64,000 nucleotides of DNA from Elmis aenea (GCA_947652605.1 OX393577.1:4526868-4590867); one strand, 5' to 3'; counted from the first letter of the stretch, positions 11,290 through 22,026 are shown. The notes: generated by a model from the letters alone, not told the origin. Made by a program: numbers and translations.

Positions 11290-11640
11290 TTCTGCGTCCG
11301 TCCAGAAAATCAGTTGTTTCCGATCAATTGTTGGCTATAAAATACATCTTTACTGGCCTAGGCCAGAAAGTAGAAGTAGCTGGTTGCCATGGTGATGAGT
11401 TGTTTTGTTGATTTGCGCTGTCAAACAAGCGTCGTTACACCACCAAGCGAGTTTTCACCTGTAGTTTGTTAAGTCATTGTTTAATTATGGATGGTGACGA
11501 TAGCGATTTTGGTGTAAGTGGCGGACTCAGAAAAAAATATTGTACGTAACATACCCGTAAAGTGTTTACTGGACTCGTATGCTTTCAGGACTCGCCTACG
11601 GCTCGTCCCAAAACTGTCAACTCCAGTAGTAGTTGTAGTT
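11290..11640 (+). repeat. Dispersed repeat, copy 1; possible tyrosine-recombinase transposon derivative
   Basis: Matches 32900-33315 in reverse complement over about 350 bp, including TTTCTGCGTCCGTCCA, GTTTCCGATCAATT, TTGCCATGG, the ATGGATGGTGACGATAG start, and a palindromic-looking CGCCTACGGCTCGTCCCA end. The ATG at 11488 opens a short acidic peptide (MDGDDSDFG). Its upstream layout (TTGC..GG.., then TTTGTTGATTT, then TGTCAA) parallels the leader of the recombinase relic at 17515-17720, so I infer a related, internally deleted element. Confidence 0.5.
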
Positions 11641-11645
11641 GTAAG

Positions 11646-11795
11646 TAGTGGTAGTGGTAGTGGTAGTGGTAGTGGTAGTGGTAGTGGTAGTGGTAGTGGT
11701 AGTGGTAGTGGTAGTGGTAGTGGTAGTGGTAGTGGTAGTGATAGTGGCAGTGGCAGTGGCAGTGGCAGTGGCAGTGGCAGTGGTAATGGTAGTAG
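11646..11795. repeat. Hexamer microsatellite (GGTAGT)n to (GGCAGT)n
   Basis: About 25 tandem hexamers, mostly GTGGTA, changing to GTGGCA in the last third. One frame reads serine-glycine repeats and another poly-valine, which produces two artificial open frames (11518-11868, 11648-11833). It begins where the dispersed repeat ends. Confidence 0.95.
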
Positions 11796-11869
11796 TAGTA
11801 GTAGAAGTACCAGTTCTCAGTCTTGTTACGTAAATAATTATAGTGTTTGGCAGTATCTTTATCAGTAGG

Positions 11870-14010
11870 AGGGCATTCGGATGACCATCAAACTAAAATA
11901 CTCCCGTTTTTCTGCGGCAAGTCTCTTCAAACTTTGATCATCAAAAAAATTCAGATCACTTCGTCGAGCGCTAAGAATTGAAAGGAAAAAAAAATACAAA
12001 ATTGTTTAATTGGCGATTACGAGCCAAAAATGTTAAAAATTTCCCGAAGTACGGTCCATAAAAATTTGCTTTATTGTGCGTTTAAGTAGGTTATTTTTAT
12101 TTTTGTTATCAGTTGTGTCATTTCGTTTATTTATAAAAGATAACACTTGATAGATGTGGCGCATTGCATTGTTTTAAATTAAAAAAAAAAAGGTTACGTA
12201 GTCTATCTCTAGTTGGTCCCCGACATTATAAAATTACGATGCAGATTATGTTTACTGTGCAATTCTGGAGTAATTTAGCGTAAGCTGCTTTTTATCTTTT
12301 GTTTACAGGCACCAAAATGATTAAACCATTCCGCTCAATTTGCCGCTCGCAACAGTTTAAGCTGATCAAATTTAAATATTCGATCGACATAAAAATTACC
12401 GGGTACTGTGTTTTACATGTTTGGTTAAAAATGCGGTGCATGCAAATTCCGCTCTGCTTAAATATTTATAAGCGACAATCGGTGCTTTAAAGTTCCTTAA
12501 CTCAATTGTTATGCAAAGTAATCCAAAATCTCTCGGGACCGTAAAATTATCGCTCCTAATCCAGTTTGCTGCTAAACCTCTTACCACCAATTGTCTCCGT
12601 TTACGATACGTTTTGTTGCTTCTGCCCAACATTTGTCTTTTAAGTGACGCGATAAACTGAGATAATGAGTAATTCTCGTGAAATAATGAGTTTTTCCACT
12701 TGACGTCAACAAGTAACTGAACCAATCTCTTGGCAATAATTAATCTGGGTTTAATTTTCCAGGAGTTCTTATTTTTATTTCCGAAAAACAATAAAAAACA
12801 AAGATTGATAAAATTATTGTACAAATATTTTTTAATATAAATCGCATTATAGTTTATAACTGAATGTAAATGCTGAACGGCGTTAAGGCAAAGTTCTTTA
12901 AAACCTTTACCTCTTTAATGTAGTACCTAAAAGCTTAAAAAAGTCGTTTACAGTCAGTGAATTTGATTGTGAAAGAAAGATATTGAATAGATTTACAGAG
13001 GCAGGCTTGGAACACTTAAAACTTTTGATGCCTTTCTAAAATTGATTCAGAATCACTCATTCGCCGTCAATACAAAATTCACAGACCCTAAAATACTTTT
13101 AGTAGTAGCAGTGGTTTTGAATGTTTTTTTTTTTAAATATAGTATTTATTCATTTTACAGTATATTAACATTCGAAGCACGTTATATCCTTTAGGTACTA
13201 ACAAATAAAAGAACGGGAGTTGGCCTTTTTTAAAGCCAATAAAAAACTAAGCATACAAACTACGAATTCCCTTAGTTTTATCCATTATACGCTCAAGTTG
13301 GCAAGTAAAACTTTTCCTCAAGTTGAGACTAAATTTGTATACAAATAGTCTCTGAAGAATTAAGTTCTACTTTATATGTTGTATAACCTACAAATCAATA
13401 TTTAAAGTTTAAAGGATCGTAGGTGTAGTTTATTTTATTTGGTTTCGAAGTTTGAAACTGCGTAAGCGGAGCAATCAATCGTCAGTTTAATTTATTTAAT
13501 TGATTTGTTAGGGTTTGTTAATGTTTACAAATTGCTACTCGATAACAAAACGAGTCAAACAAATCGATTTTTTTTAGTTACGTTGCAGGCTTTACTAAAT
13601 AACATTCGGCCGATGATAATGTGCAATTGTTGTTGTTCTTGCAAATGTTTTGATAATAATATCTGGTAATAACAGGTAGTGATATAAGCTCAAGTTATGA
13701 GATTGAGAATTGTTTATAGTCGTCCCACGCTGTGTTTATGTACTGGATTAGAAGTTAAAAATGGTGCCACTTTATTTACGGTTTACATTAATCATTAATG
13801 CATTAAAGAAATTTATTTTATTTTTAATACTTTGTATTTATGTTGGCAATATTTTGAAGTGAAAAATGTAACTTAAATTGAAAACTGACTATTTGGCAAG
13901 ATTTACTACTTCCTAGCTATTCTTTAAAATTAGAAAATATATACAGAATAAAAGAACATATGTACAAACTCGAACTTTACAACAATATACACAACATGTA
14001 ATTACGTCGT
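11870..14010. other. Non-coding, one unexplained open frame
   Basis: Mostly AT-rich DNA without recognised repeats. A 142-codon open frame on the minus strand (12396-12824) resembles nothing I know and lacks compositional bias, so I do not call it a gene. Confidence 0.4.
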
Positions 14011-14200
14011 CTTGTCAGTTTTGACGTAAACCTACTTTGACATTTCTAGACAAGTGTGCGTTTTGCTTACCGTGCGTTATAACTCACTTACTAGGTATGC
14101 AGGAGGTGTTTGACGTGAGTCTACTTTGATCATTTCTGTAAAAAACTGTGCTTTTTGTTTACCGTGCATACAGACTCACTTACTATTGTAGGCTGTACAG
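14010..14200. repeat. Dispersed repeat, two adjacent partial units
   Basis: The block TTTTGACGTAA(A/G)CCTAC through GTGTGCGTTTTGCTTACCGT and ACTCACTTACTA occurs at 14017-14095 and again, more diverged, at 14110-14180. A third copy is at 41896-41970. All units end near GCAGG or GGCTGTAC. Type unknown. Confidence 0.7.
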
Positions 14201-15150
14201 CAAAAAATATGTAACGTCTATAGTGAAAAATAATATTTTTTATTATTGTTATTATCGTTCAATTGATTTAAATGATTTTGGATGGCGTACGCTAAAATTG
14301 GTTTTGGAATACATATAACTTACGGATGCTAACCGCTTTTATCTTTTTGCCTGTATATCATTCTCCACGTGATTTTACAAACGGGAATATAGATTATACA
14401 TTGTCTCAACAATATCAGATGAATTTTAACTTAATTATTGCGCTTTATGCGTCGCTTATCTTGCCAATTCCGTTTAAATTTATCTAAACCTTTGTATTTC
14501 TGTTTTAACACGTGTTGTTTAAGGTTAAAATTTTCCGTATTATCTGTAAATTTCGCAGTCATTTGTTTATTTGTCGGCATATCTGCAGTATACCGGGTTA
14601 ATGGTGGGCTCTTGCGCGCTGCATTGTGATAATCCTGCCTTAATTGCATCTAGTCTGACTAGATTTAAAAAAATATATATTAGTCGAGTATCTGGTGAAA
14701 TGTGTTCGCCAATCCTGACTTTAACTGGCGCAATAGGCCAATGCACCACACCTTGCGGTCGTAATGAGTTTTTAAAAAATCATGTACAGGATGTCCCAAA
14801 GATTATTATCATTCAAACTACTTCGTTTGTATTAAGTAGTAACTAAAACTTTTGTCTATTATTTAGTAGCATGCAAAGTTGCATTCAACGATATAAAAGT
14901 GGGTGTGGAATTTTTAATTTCGTTAAACAATAGCATGGCTTAAAGTCAAAATCAATTGGTATATGTTTTTATCTCAGTCAAGTAAATACGTTAACACTTT
15001 TACTGACGATTTTATAAAAAAAAAATCAAGTTATCGGCAATTCATAAAGAGATTATGTGCTTAGGTTTCTTATTTTCTTAAATGAAATGATATTGTGGGT
15101 TATGATAAAGTAGTATAAATGCAAATTCTTCCATACGTAGAGGTTGATTT
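14201..15150. other. Non-coding, unrecognised
   Basis: Contains overlapping short open frames on both strands between 14431 and 14846 in a slightly GC-richer patch, with a TCTAGTCTGACTAGA palindrome. Nothing recognisable. Confidence 0.35.
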
Positions 15151-15154
15151 TACA

Positions 15155-15905
15155 TTGGCTTATGTTACTGTTTTATTGGTGAAGTTAACATGTATTGTTT
15201 TTCTTCTTAACTTCTTAACTTTCCATTTTTTAGTCCAGTTAATGATTCTTTCTATCGTTCGTTGAAGTTTAGTTGTGCTCTCTTCTATTGTAGTGCCTAT
15301 TGCTAGGACAGCCGTATCGTCTGCAAAAGCGGCTAAATGGGTATTTTCTATAGGCACAATATGAGTATTAAATTAAGAGAGAACCGGCCCCAACACACTT
15401 CCCTGAGGATCTCCCGCCTTAAATCCCTTATATTTGAGTATTCTTCTTCTTGTTTAATTCTGTACGTTCTCCCCGTTATATAAGATTGTAATGATTTTGT
15501 AAATTGCGTAGAAAATATTTGCTTGATCTTATTCATTGGTCCTTCATGCCAGACCTTATCAAAGGCTTCGACAATGTCTAGAAAGATGGTCGAGCTAAAC
15601 TTTTGATCTTAATATGCCTTTTCGGTGATATCCGTAATTCTGTGTAGGTACCTGTTCAATGGTAGTATGTTTTTCCCTGAATCCAAATTAATGTTCAGGT
15701 ACCACCGTTTTTTTTTTTAGAGTATAGGTTCCATTCTTTGTAATATAAGTTTGTCAAACAAGTTCGAGATAGCTTTTATAATAGACGCTATTTTTTCCCC
15801 ATAAAATATTTTTTGGCTGATGTTGGTTTTCATGCAATTTTTGTATACGATTAGCGAAAGAATTTTTGCTCTTGTGTGAGCCAACACCGCGAGCTGCAAG
15901 GCGAC
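15155..15905 (-). pseudogene. Jockey-like LINE reverse transcriptase fragment
   Basis: Reading the minus strand from 15905 downward gives, in broken frames, SNLFDKLILQRMEPIL, then FGFREKHTTIEQVHRITDI, FLDIVEAFDKVWHEGP, SYITGRTYRI, a degraded GDPQGS.LGP step and AAFADDTAVLAIG with the FADD active site. The order of RT motifs is complete, but there are several frameshifts and stops. It ends at the HVNFTNK step, so the 3' end of the ORF is missing. The clade is inferred from the motif text. Confidence 0.88.
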
Positions 15906-16745
15906 CTGTTCGCTCGTATTATGGAAATATGTGATCCCTTTTTCTGCAATGTAAATATTGCTGCCGTCTGTTTTGACACAGATTTCTTTTGTTTATTGTA
16001 ACAGAGATATAACACCACTGCAAGTTTTTAATAATCTCCATATGTCGGTTCTACAAGGACACTTAAGGAAGGTTTTATTTTCTTGGAATAAAAAATTATA
16101 ATAATAATTATTAAGTGAATCCGTATACTCTGTTTAAATGCTGTATGAATTATTAATAGCAGTAATGAAAGAATTATGGGTGCATTAAAGGTTTGTCTAT
16201 TTTTAATTTGTGTTTTGTAGCATTCTAATCGATCAGCATTACTGAATATTTACCACATCTAAAGCATGATTCTGTTTTCGCATTGTTTTGAGTATTGTAA
16301 ATCTTTGTTTATATTTTTTTTGTACTTGGAAATAGTCGTGTGTGCGTTATTAAAGACGACATGTGTACATATGATGGTTTTACTTGTCTCTGAACGTGAA
16401 ATATGTATGACTATTTTAAGACATATGGCTTGTGCTAAGAATATTTTTGATTAATGGGCGATATGCATCATGTTGACGAACATCACATCATTGTCACGGT
16501 CGAATAGAAATAATTGTAGTACTATAAGTCAAGGTTAAGTACATTGTGATGTAAAATGTAAATTTTCATTATATTAAGTCAAATTACCGGAACTATGATA
16601 ACTCGAAATTGTAACATTGGAATTATTGCAATCATTGGTATGCTAAACAGTATTTAATTGAACGGTTTAGATCTCACTGTATTACAATAGACGTGCTGTG
16701 AAATATGTCTCATGCGACGTGTTTCTTGGAGGTAATTTTTTACAA
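15906..16745. other. Non-coding, unrecognised
   Basis: AT-rich; the first ~120 bases may be degraded LINE sequence. No gene seen. Confidence 0.35.
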
Positions 16746-16748
16746 ATA

Positions 16749-17330
16749 CAGTGATCCCTCCGTTCGCGCAAAGTACCGTCTGCGAGGGATCCACGTAAAT
16801 GGAACCGTTTAAGGTTCAAACCCATATAAAACTACTGATTCGTCTCAGATTTCAAATATTTTACTCTTGTTGAATGTAGAAAACAAAAACATGTTTTTAT
16901 AAACAGGTTATTTATTACAAGTAAAAAATATACTGTTTAAAACGATAAACAATGTATTTAATCAAAAATAACAAATGCTTTTTTGCAAAGCTTCAGTGTT
17001 TCTCTCGACGATTTATGGAAAGCAATAGTTATTAAAATGCATCCATACTAAGCGCGCCGAACAGCGCCGAACCGCTCAATACGTTCGCGAACGTTGCAGA
17101 CGAGCATTAACGTTTTGCTTCTTTACACGCGGCGCGGGGCGCTTGGTCTGGACGCCCCTTTATAGACGCGATATAGTGAATTCTCCGCACCGAACGTCCA
17201 TTATGGTCTACACTGGGAAAGAACAGATTTAACTCTGGGGAGGAAAAACTCCACATACATCTTCGATTCAGGTCGAAGCGAAAAAATTTAAATAACATTG
17301 TAGTTTAAATTATGAAATACGAGGATGGAC
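16749..17330. mobile_element. Possible pogo/Tigger-type relic and GC-rich block
   Basis: CAGTGATCCCTCCGTTCGCG starts at 16749 just after TA, a terminus of the pogo/Tigger kind, with GCGAGGGATCC repeated inverted 25 bases on. No matching far end was found. A GC-rich block at 17050-17160 (CGAACAGCGCCGAACCG, GGCGCGGGGCGC) is out of keeping with its surroundings and unexplained. Confidence 0.35.
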
Positions 17331-18080
17331 CGAAAGTTCGTATGATGACGAATAGATGGAGGAGCCGTTTCGGACAGTTTTTTTGGCGCGCTGGCAAGTT
17401 CACTTCTTCAGACCGTCACCTGTCAAATTTTCAGATCGCTGGGTTTATTAGTTTAGTTTTGACAGCTGTTTAATTAAGAACGTGTCAGAGTTTTTGACGA
17501 AATAGATAGTGTTGAAATTCGTGCTTTCATAAAGTACTTCTTCTTGGAAGGGCTAAAAGTTTTACCTTTAGTTACACCTTTAGTCACGCACCATTTACTG
17601 TAAACTTCCTGTTTTCGTATCTCGCCCTGCTTTTTTTTGGAATCATGCCTTAAGTAGCTTTTTGTGCAGCTTCTCGCAGTTCTGGTGGAGTATATTCAAA
17701 TTCATTATCGGACATAATATTTGTAAAAATACTGAGACAATTATTAAAAATGCCGTATAAACTGACAAAATAATTATCTATCTGTCAAAATCAACAAACT
17801 TGTTATATTCCCTAGCAACGGCAATAAACTTGTTATATTGCCTAGCAACGGTCTCACAGATTTTTTAGTTGAAATAATTGATCAAATTACGATAAAAATT
17901 AATATTATTTGACACTTATCTAGAGTTACTAACCGATTGTGAGTAAAATAGTATACATACCTCACGGGAAGGATCATTCTAGCCTCGTGCTATAGATGCC
18001 TCGGCGCTGCGCGCCTCGTGCATCTAACCTAGCGGCTGTAATGATCCACTTCCCCGCTCGGTATGTAATATACTAATCTT
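17330..18080 (-). mobile_element. Tyrosine-recombinase (Crypton-like) transposon remnant
   Basis: The minus strand carries the recombinase start (see 17515-17716). Upstream of it are two tandem 30-bp units ending CCTAGCAACGG (about 17792-17850) and, at the 5' side, a quasi-palindromic end (CATACCTCACGGGAAGGATC near 17958 against GATCCACTTCCCCGCTCGGT near 18044) around GGCGCTGCGCGCC. The extent is inferred from the change in composition. Confidence 0.45.
17515..17716 (-). pseudogene. Transposon tyrosine recombinase, N-terminal part
   Basis: From the ATG at 17714-17716 (minus) the text is MSDNEFEYTPPELREAAQKA, a TAA stop, GMIPKKSRARYE, then after a frameshift YSKWCVTKGVTKGKTFSPSK. A short acidic start, a PKKSRARYE helix and a W-C step are the N-terminal features of insect transposon-encoded tyrosine recombinases (SAM-like core-binding domain). 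The R-H-R-Y catalytic domain is absent. Family call is from memory of the pattern and needs a search. Confidence 0.5.
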
Positions 18081-18716
18081 GCAGTGGTCCACACTTTACA
18101 CACTGGTCGGTTCTGTATTATTAAGCGGCAGACTTTGAAGAGTACTCGTGGTGATATGAAAAATTGATTATTAATAAAACACAATAAAATGTATTGTAAA
18201 CATTGAATGTGTTCTTTCTTGGTCCATGAAAGCGAAACGGTGAACGGAACTTTTATAACAAGAAACAGTAAGGCGATACATGGTTAAATAATCAATTAAA
18301 AGTGTTAGAATTTTGCTCACGTTGCAGTTTATATTTAGTTCCATTGATTTGCGTTTAAATAATAAACATTTACATATCAGGTTGCCTGCATTTTTAACCT
18401 ACATAATATGCACTGAAAGCAAGGTATACAATATCAAAGGAAAATCTCAATCAATATTAAATTTATGGGTACGCATGTTGTGTCATTTGATCACTTATTG
18501 TTGAACATTATTCACAAGTTATTGATTCCATACTTGTGACTTAATGTTGTTTTCTTTCATTCTGTTTTTGACCATTAAATTAATATTCCAATATAAAACG
18601 ATTTATTTTGGTGGTTACCATGGTTTGTTTATGTTCATATTGGATAGAATTGACAGATGTTTTTCATTTTGACGTTTACGCGGCGACAACTCAATTTCAA
18701 TTTATTGCTAGCGTTA

Positions 18717-18856
18717 TGGTGCCTGTCCACGTGAGAGTAAACAACTCTCGATAGCAGCGTCGCCAAGGATACAGCCAATCGCGAGTTACTCTCAGGGGCT
18801 GTATCCTTGGCGACGCTGCTATCGAGAGTTGTTTACTCTCACGTGGATAGGCACCA
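18717..18856. mobile_element. Foldback MITE, 60-bp arms
   Basis: Left arm 18717-18776 (TGGTGCCTGTCCACGTGAGA onward) and right arm 18797-18856 match at 59 of 60 bases in reverse complement, around a 20-base loop. TTA flanks both sides (18714-18716, 18857-18859), as in Harbinger-type elements. Confidence 0.92.
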
Positions 18857-18859
18857 TTA

Positions 18860-19440
18860 CACTTCAGTATTTTACTAAAAAAGTATTTACTTCACTGTAT
18901 TGCTAGAAATTTGAACAATAATGTAGTTAAGATGGTTTCAAAAACTTAAAAGCAATGACCTTAGTATTATTCATACCTTACCCTTGGGCATTTTTCGAGG
19001 AATCGCTACTTTACAGTAATTTGCTTAATATCAGTTTTATTAAATTATAGAGTTTCGTGATTAATTTACAAAAGCTAATGAGGTGATACCACAAATAATT
19101 AATTACTCTAATATTAATCGTTGATTAAACTTTGCTTAGTTTTCCAATGTGTCATAAATTTTAATAATTACTTTTAATTAACGTTAATTAATTTCTGCAA
19201 TGAACTTTGCAACTGTTTCAACATAGTATTACCGACATATATACGTTCTGTATTTTTTTTTTTTTGTAACATGATCGTTTCCAATTATTAGTATTAAACG
19301 ATATTTAGCTTCTATGTAACGCGTGTTTATATAATGTTAAAAAGTATCCACTTGTTCTACATGTTGCACGTGAAGTGCCTACTTGACTATGAAAAGTTGG
19401 GAGCGAACGAAAGACTAATGTATTTATTTTTTTGTTGCAG
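18860..19440. other. Region just upstream of the first host exon
   Basis: AT-rich, ending in the pyrimidine tract and AG acceptor at 19440. No TATA box or other promoter element can be singled out. Because 19440 looks like an acceptor, this is more likely intron than promoter. Confidence 0.4.
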
Positions 19441-19524
19441 ACGCAAGTGCAAACCAAAAGGACGCCGTTGGATTTAACATCAACACTGGACGCGTGTACA
19501 ACTGTTTTAAAACCACCTGTGTCT
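19441..19524 (+). other. Candidate small exon upstream of the M13 start
   Basis: Eighty-four bases lie between a very good acceptor (atttttttgttgcag) and a perfect donor (gtaagt, 19525). One frame is open for all 28 codons (TQVQTKRTPLDLTSTLDACT and onward) with both ends in phase 0. A 28-codon open stretch is not rare by chance, so this could be a 5'UTR exon rather than coding. If spliced to 19641 the frame closes quickly; if spliced straight to 40763 it stays open but would lack the membrane anchor. Confidence 0.45.
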
Positions 19525-19640
19525 GTAAGTTCAAAGTGGAAACATGCGGGTGTGCTGTAGTGTGTTTAGTTCAACGTTAAACATGCGATTTCGAGTTTGA
19601 GTGATGCATTAGGACTTCAAAGGAGTTGTTTTTTTTACAG

Positions 19641-19720
19641 TGTATTCGTTTTGTAGTGCGGGGTGGTGTTCGTGTGACTAATTGGAAATGCGTGTAACTG
19701 CATGAAAGCAAGTGTGAACG
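19641..19720 (+). other. 5'UTR part of the exon holding the M13 start codon
   Basis: A pyrimidine tract and acceptor (gttttttttacag) end at 19640, so the start-codon exon probably begins at 19641. The frame leading into the ATG contains TAA and TGA stops within this stretch, so it is untranslated. This implies at least one upstream non-coding exon. Inferred from splice-site sequence only. Confidence 0.5.
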
Positions 19721-20047
19721 ATGGCGGAAGTTAATAATGCAAAGCCCGTGAAGGAAACCAAGAACGGAACAGATGTTCCGCGAAACGCCGAGCCCTCCGA
19801 AATCGACCCCTGCATCGAGTTTAAGCAAAAATCCGGCCGGCGGAAGTTTTTGGACGATACGGAAAGCGCTTTGAAAAAAAAGACAGGACTCTCTCGACAG
19901 GGTTTGTACATCGCGGGGGCCGTGCTACTGGTTTTGTTTCTTCTGCTCGTGACGGTGATTGCCCTTGGGGCAGCTTGGCCCAGGACGCCCCACCATCATC
20001 AGTTTCCAGTTTGTGTGGATTCGGCTTGTCTGAGAGCCTCGGCACAG
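19721..20047 (+). CDS. M13 peptidase-like protein, coding exon 1 (cytoplasmic tail, membrane anchor, start of ectodomain)
   Basis: Encodes the first 109 residues of a type II membrane protein. Residues 1-60 are a polar, lysine-rich cytoplasmic tail. Residues 61-86 (GLYIAGAVLLVLFLLLVTVI and onward) form one hydrophobic anchor. The ectodomain begins with PVCVDSACLRASAQ, whose two cysteines (98, 103) sit where M13 peptidases (neprilysin, ECE) start their disulfide-bonded ectodomain. The ATG at 19721 has a good context (acgATGgcg) and every upstream frame-matched codon run is closed by stops. The exon ends in phase 0 at a consensus donor (CAG|gtaaga, 20048). The coding stretch is visibly richer in GC than its surroundings. 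The next exon lies 20.7 kb away. Family assignment comes from the joined three exons. Within M13 it could be a neprilysin, an ECE or an inactive 'gone early'-type protein; I cannot decide without the zinc site. Confidence 0.85.
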
Positions 20048-20292
20048 GTAAGATTCACCTTTCCGTTTAGGCAACCCATTTTACTGCCAAGAAATCTTTA
20101 ACTTCGATTGCTATAGCGTATAGCCGATAAATTAAATGGATACTACTTTTACTTACTACTAGCTTAGTTTAATGATGTTTATTTGGTAGGCGGTGGTGAA
20201 TTTAATGTCATTTTGATTCGAACGATAGGCTTTATTTGTTGGTTGTTTTTACATTTTGCGTTTGTAAATGTGCAACAATGTAAAATACTATA

Positions 20293-20927
20293 CAGGGTGG
20301 TCCAAATTCGATGGGATTGCATGGGTATCTCGCTTAATAGGCAAGATAGAGAAACGGTTAAATTACCAAAAATGGGCAGTTTTTTGGGACATATTCAGAA
20401 CCGTTTTCAAAAATATTTTATCATATCCGGTTTTTGAGATATTAGAGAAAAACTGTTTTTTTGTCATATTAATAATATCTCCGTTATTGTTGTAAATATC
20501 AAAAAAGTTTATTAACAATATTTTTAGATATTTTTATGTTAAGTTTGATTCGAATAAAAAAAAAAAATTTGCGCTCGCCGTTAAAAAGTTATGACACAAA
20601 CTTACCTTTTTTTAAATGGAAGCTATAGTTGGCTATGGTCTATTTAAATTCCTTATTTTTTTCTCATTCCAAATATATAAGGGTTAATGTATTTATTTTC
20701 AATAATACGCAAGTTACAAAGGTTTTTCAATTTTTTTAAAGATGAAAAACAAAAAGTAGGCTGTGGAAACAAAAAAAAATCAAGAAAAACAGAAAATTAT
20801 AGAATATATTTGACAACTGTTCTGAGTTCATCTCAAGAAAGTGCTCATTTTTGATAATTTAACCGTTTCTGTATCTTGCCTATTAAGCAAGATACCCATG
20901 CAATCCCATCGAATTTGGACCACCCTG
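20293..20927. mobile_element. CAGGGTG element, 635 bp, ~86-bp inverted ends
   Basis: Ends CAGGGTGGTCCAAATTCGAT and onward are inverted at both sides over about 86 bases with about four mismatches, flanked by TA (20291-20292, 20928-20929). Internal sequence has no usable open frame. The GCATGGGTATCT(C/T)GCTTA block in the ends is shared with 47855 and 3775. Confidence 0.9.
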
Positions 20928-21520
20928 TACAGTATCATTTAAAAAGTCTGCAACAAATGGGAAAAAAAATTATTATTGATTTCTCAGAAAATATTAATTA
21001 TAATAAAAGTTGGTGCATCGTCTAAAACTAATTTTAAGATTAAAAAAAAAATTAATGGGCGGTTTTTGAAATATTCGCAGGGGTAAAGTGCTCTTATTTT
21101 AAGAGATACAGAAAACTTTTCTGGGAAAAACCGGGCCATCGTTGTTATACTAGCTAGGATAACGATGGTCCCGGAAAAACTTATTTAAAATTTTAAAATG
21201 GGCTAGATTTAAATGTTGATCGTCAAATTCCAATTTTTATTTTTTTAATATTCTGGTGTTATTTGCTGCCATTTATGCTGTGTATCTACAACTATTAAAA
21301 AATATGGATTTTTAGTGGAAATTGTGTCGATTAACTGTTCCGGTTGACAGGTCATACAAATTGTTTTGAATTTTCAAAGCTACTACCAATATTTTAGGTA
21401 AAATACTCGCAAATAATCATAAGAAACGAAATAACTTCAAATATATTATATTTAGACATAAAACATGCTTTACAACTTTGAAAGATAATTAAATTTTCTA
21501 CAAGAAAATATAAAAATATA

Positions 21521-21602
21521 TAGGGTGTTCCATTAAAAAAAAAAAAAAGATTTGTATGCGTTTAAAGTTTAGCGAAATGGACCGAGTATAACGAACACCC
21601 TG
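21521..21602. mobile_element. Very short CAGGGTG element
   Basis: TAGGGTGTTCCATT then a run of A on the left, and GAACACCCTGTA on the right; the ends are inverted and TA-flanked. Only about 80 bp, so an extreme internal deletion. Confidence 0.6.
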
Positions 21603-21843
21603 TATATTATTTTAAAAATGTATCTAGTCAACAATAACTATGACACTATTGTCTAATAAATGATCAGAGTAAATTGCTCTGGTGTTGTTCTGTCAATACA
21701 TATAAATATTTTTATAAAGGCCTGCATCTGTCAAAATATTTAAAAAAACGTTAATAACTCAAAAACGGTTTATTTAAGACATAAACAACCTATAATATTT
21801 TTGAAAGAGAATTTAATTTTACATCCAAAAATTACAAAATATA

Positions 21844-22026
21844 CGGGGTGTTCCATATAAAAAAACAATGTGTAGTATTAGAGCGCAAAAACAAAACACT
21901 GCATAGTCGAAAATAATTTTAGGTTATGTAGTAAATAATTACAAACAACTTTTAACTTTAACTTTTTTTAAATATTATTACTAATAACAGAGCTATCGAA
22001 TAAATCGTCTTGGCTGGGACACCCTG
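21844..22026. mobile_element. CAGGGTG element, 183 bp
   Basis: Left end CGGGGTGTTCCA and right end TGGGACACCCTG are imperfect inverted repeats with TA on both sides. No coding content. Confidence 0.65.

Noticed and set aside
11518..11868. Serine-glycine repeat protein of 116 codons
   Set aside because: Caused by the GGTAGT hexamer array; the overlapping poly-valine frame has the same cause.
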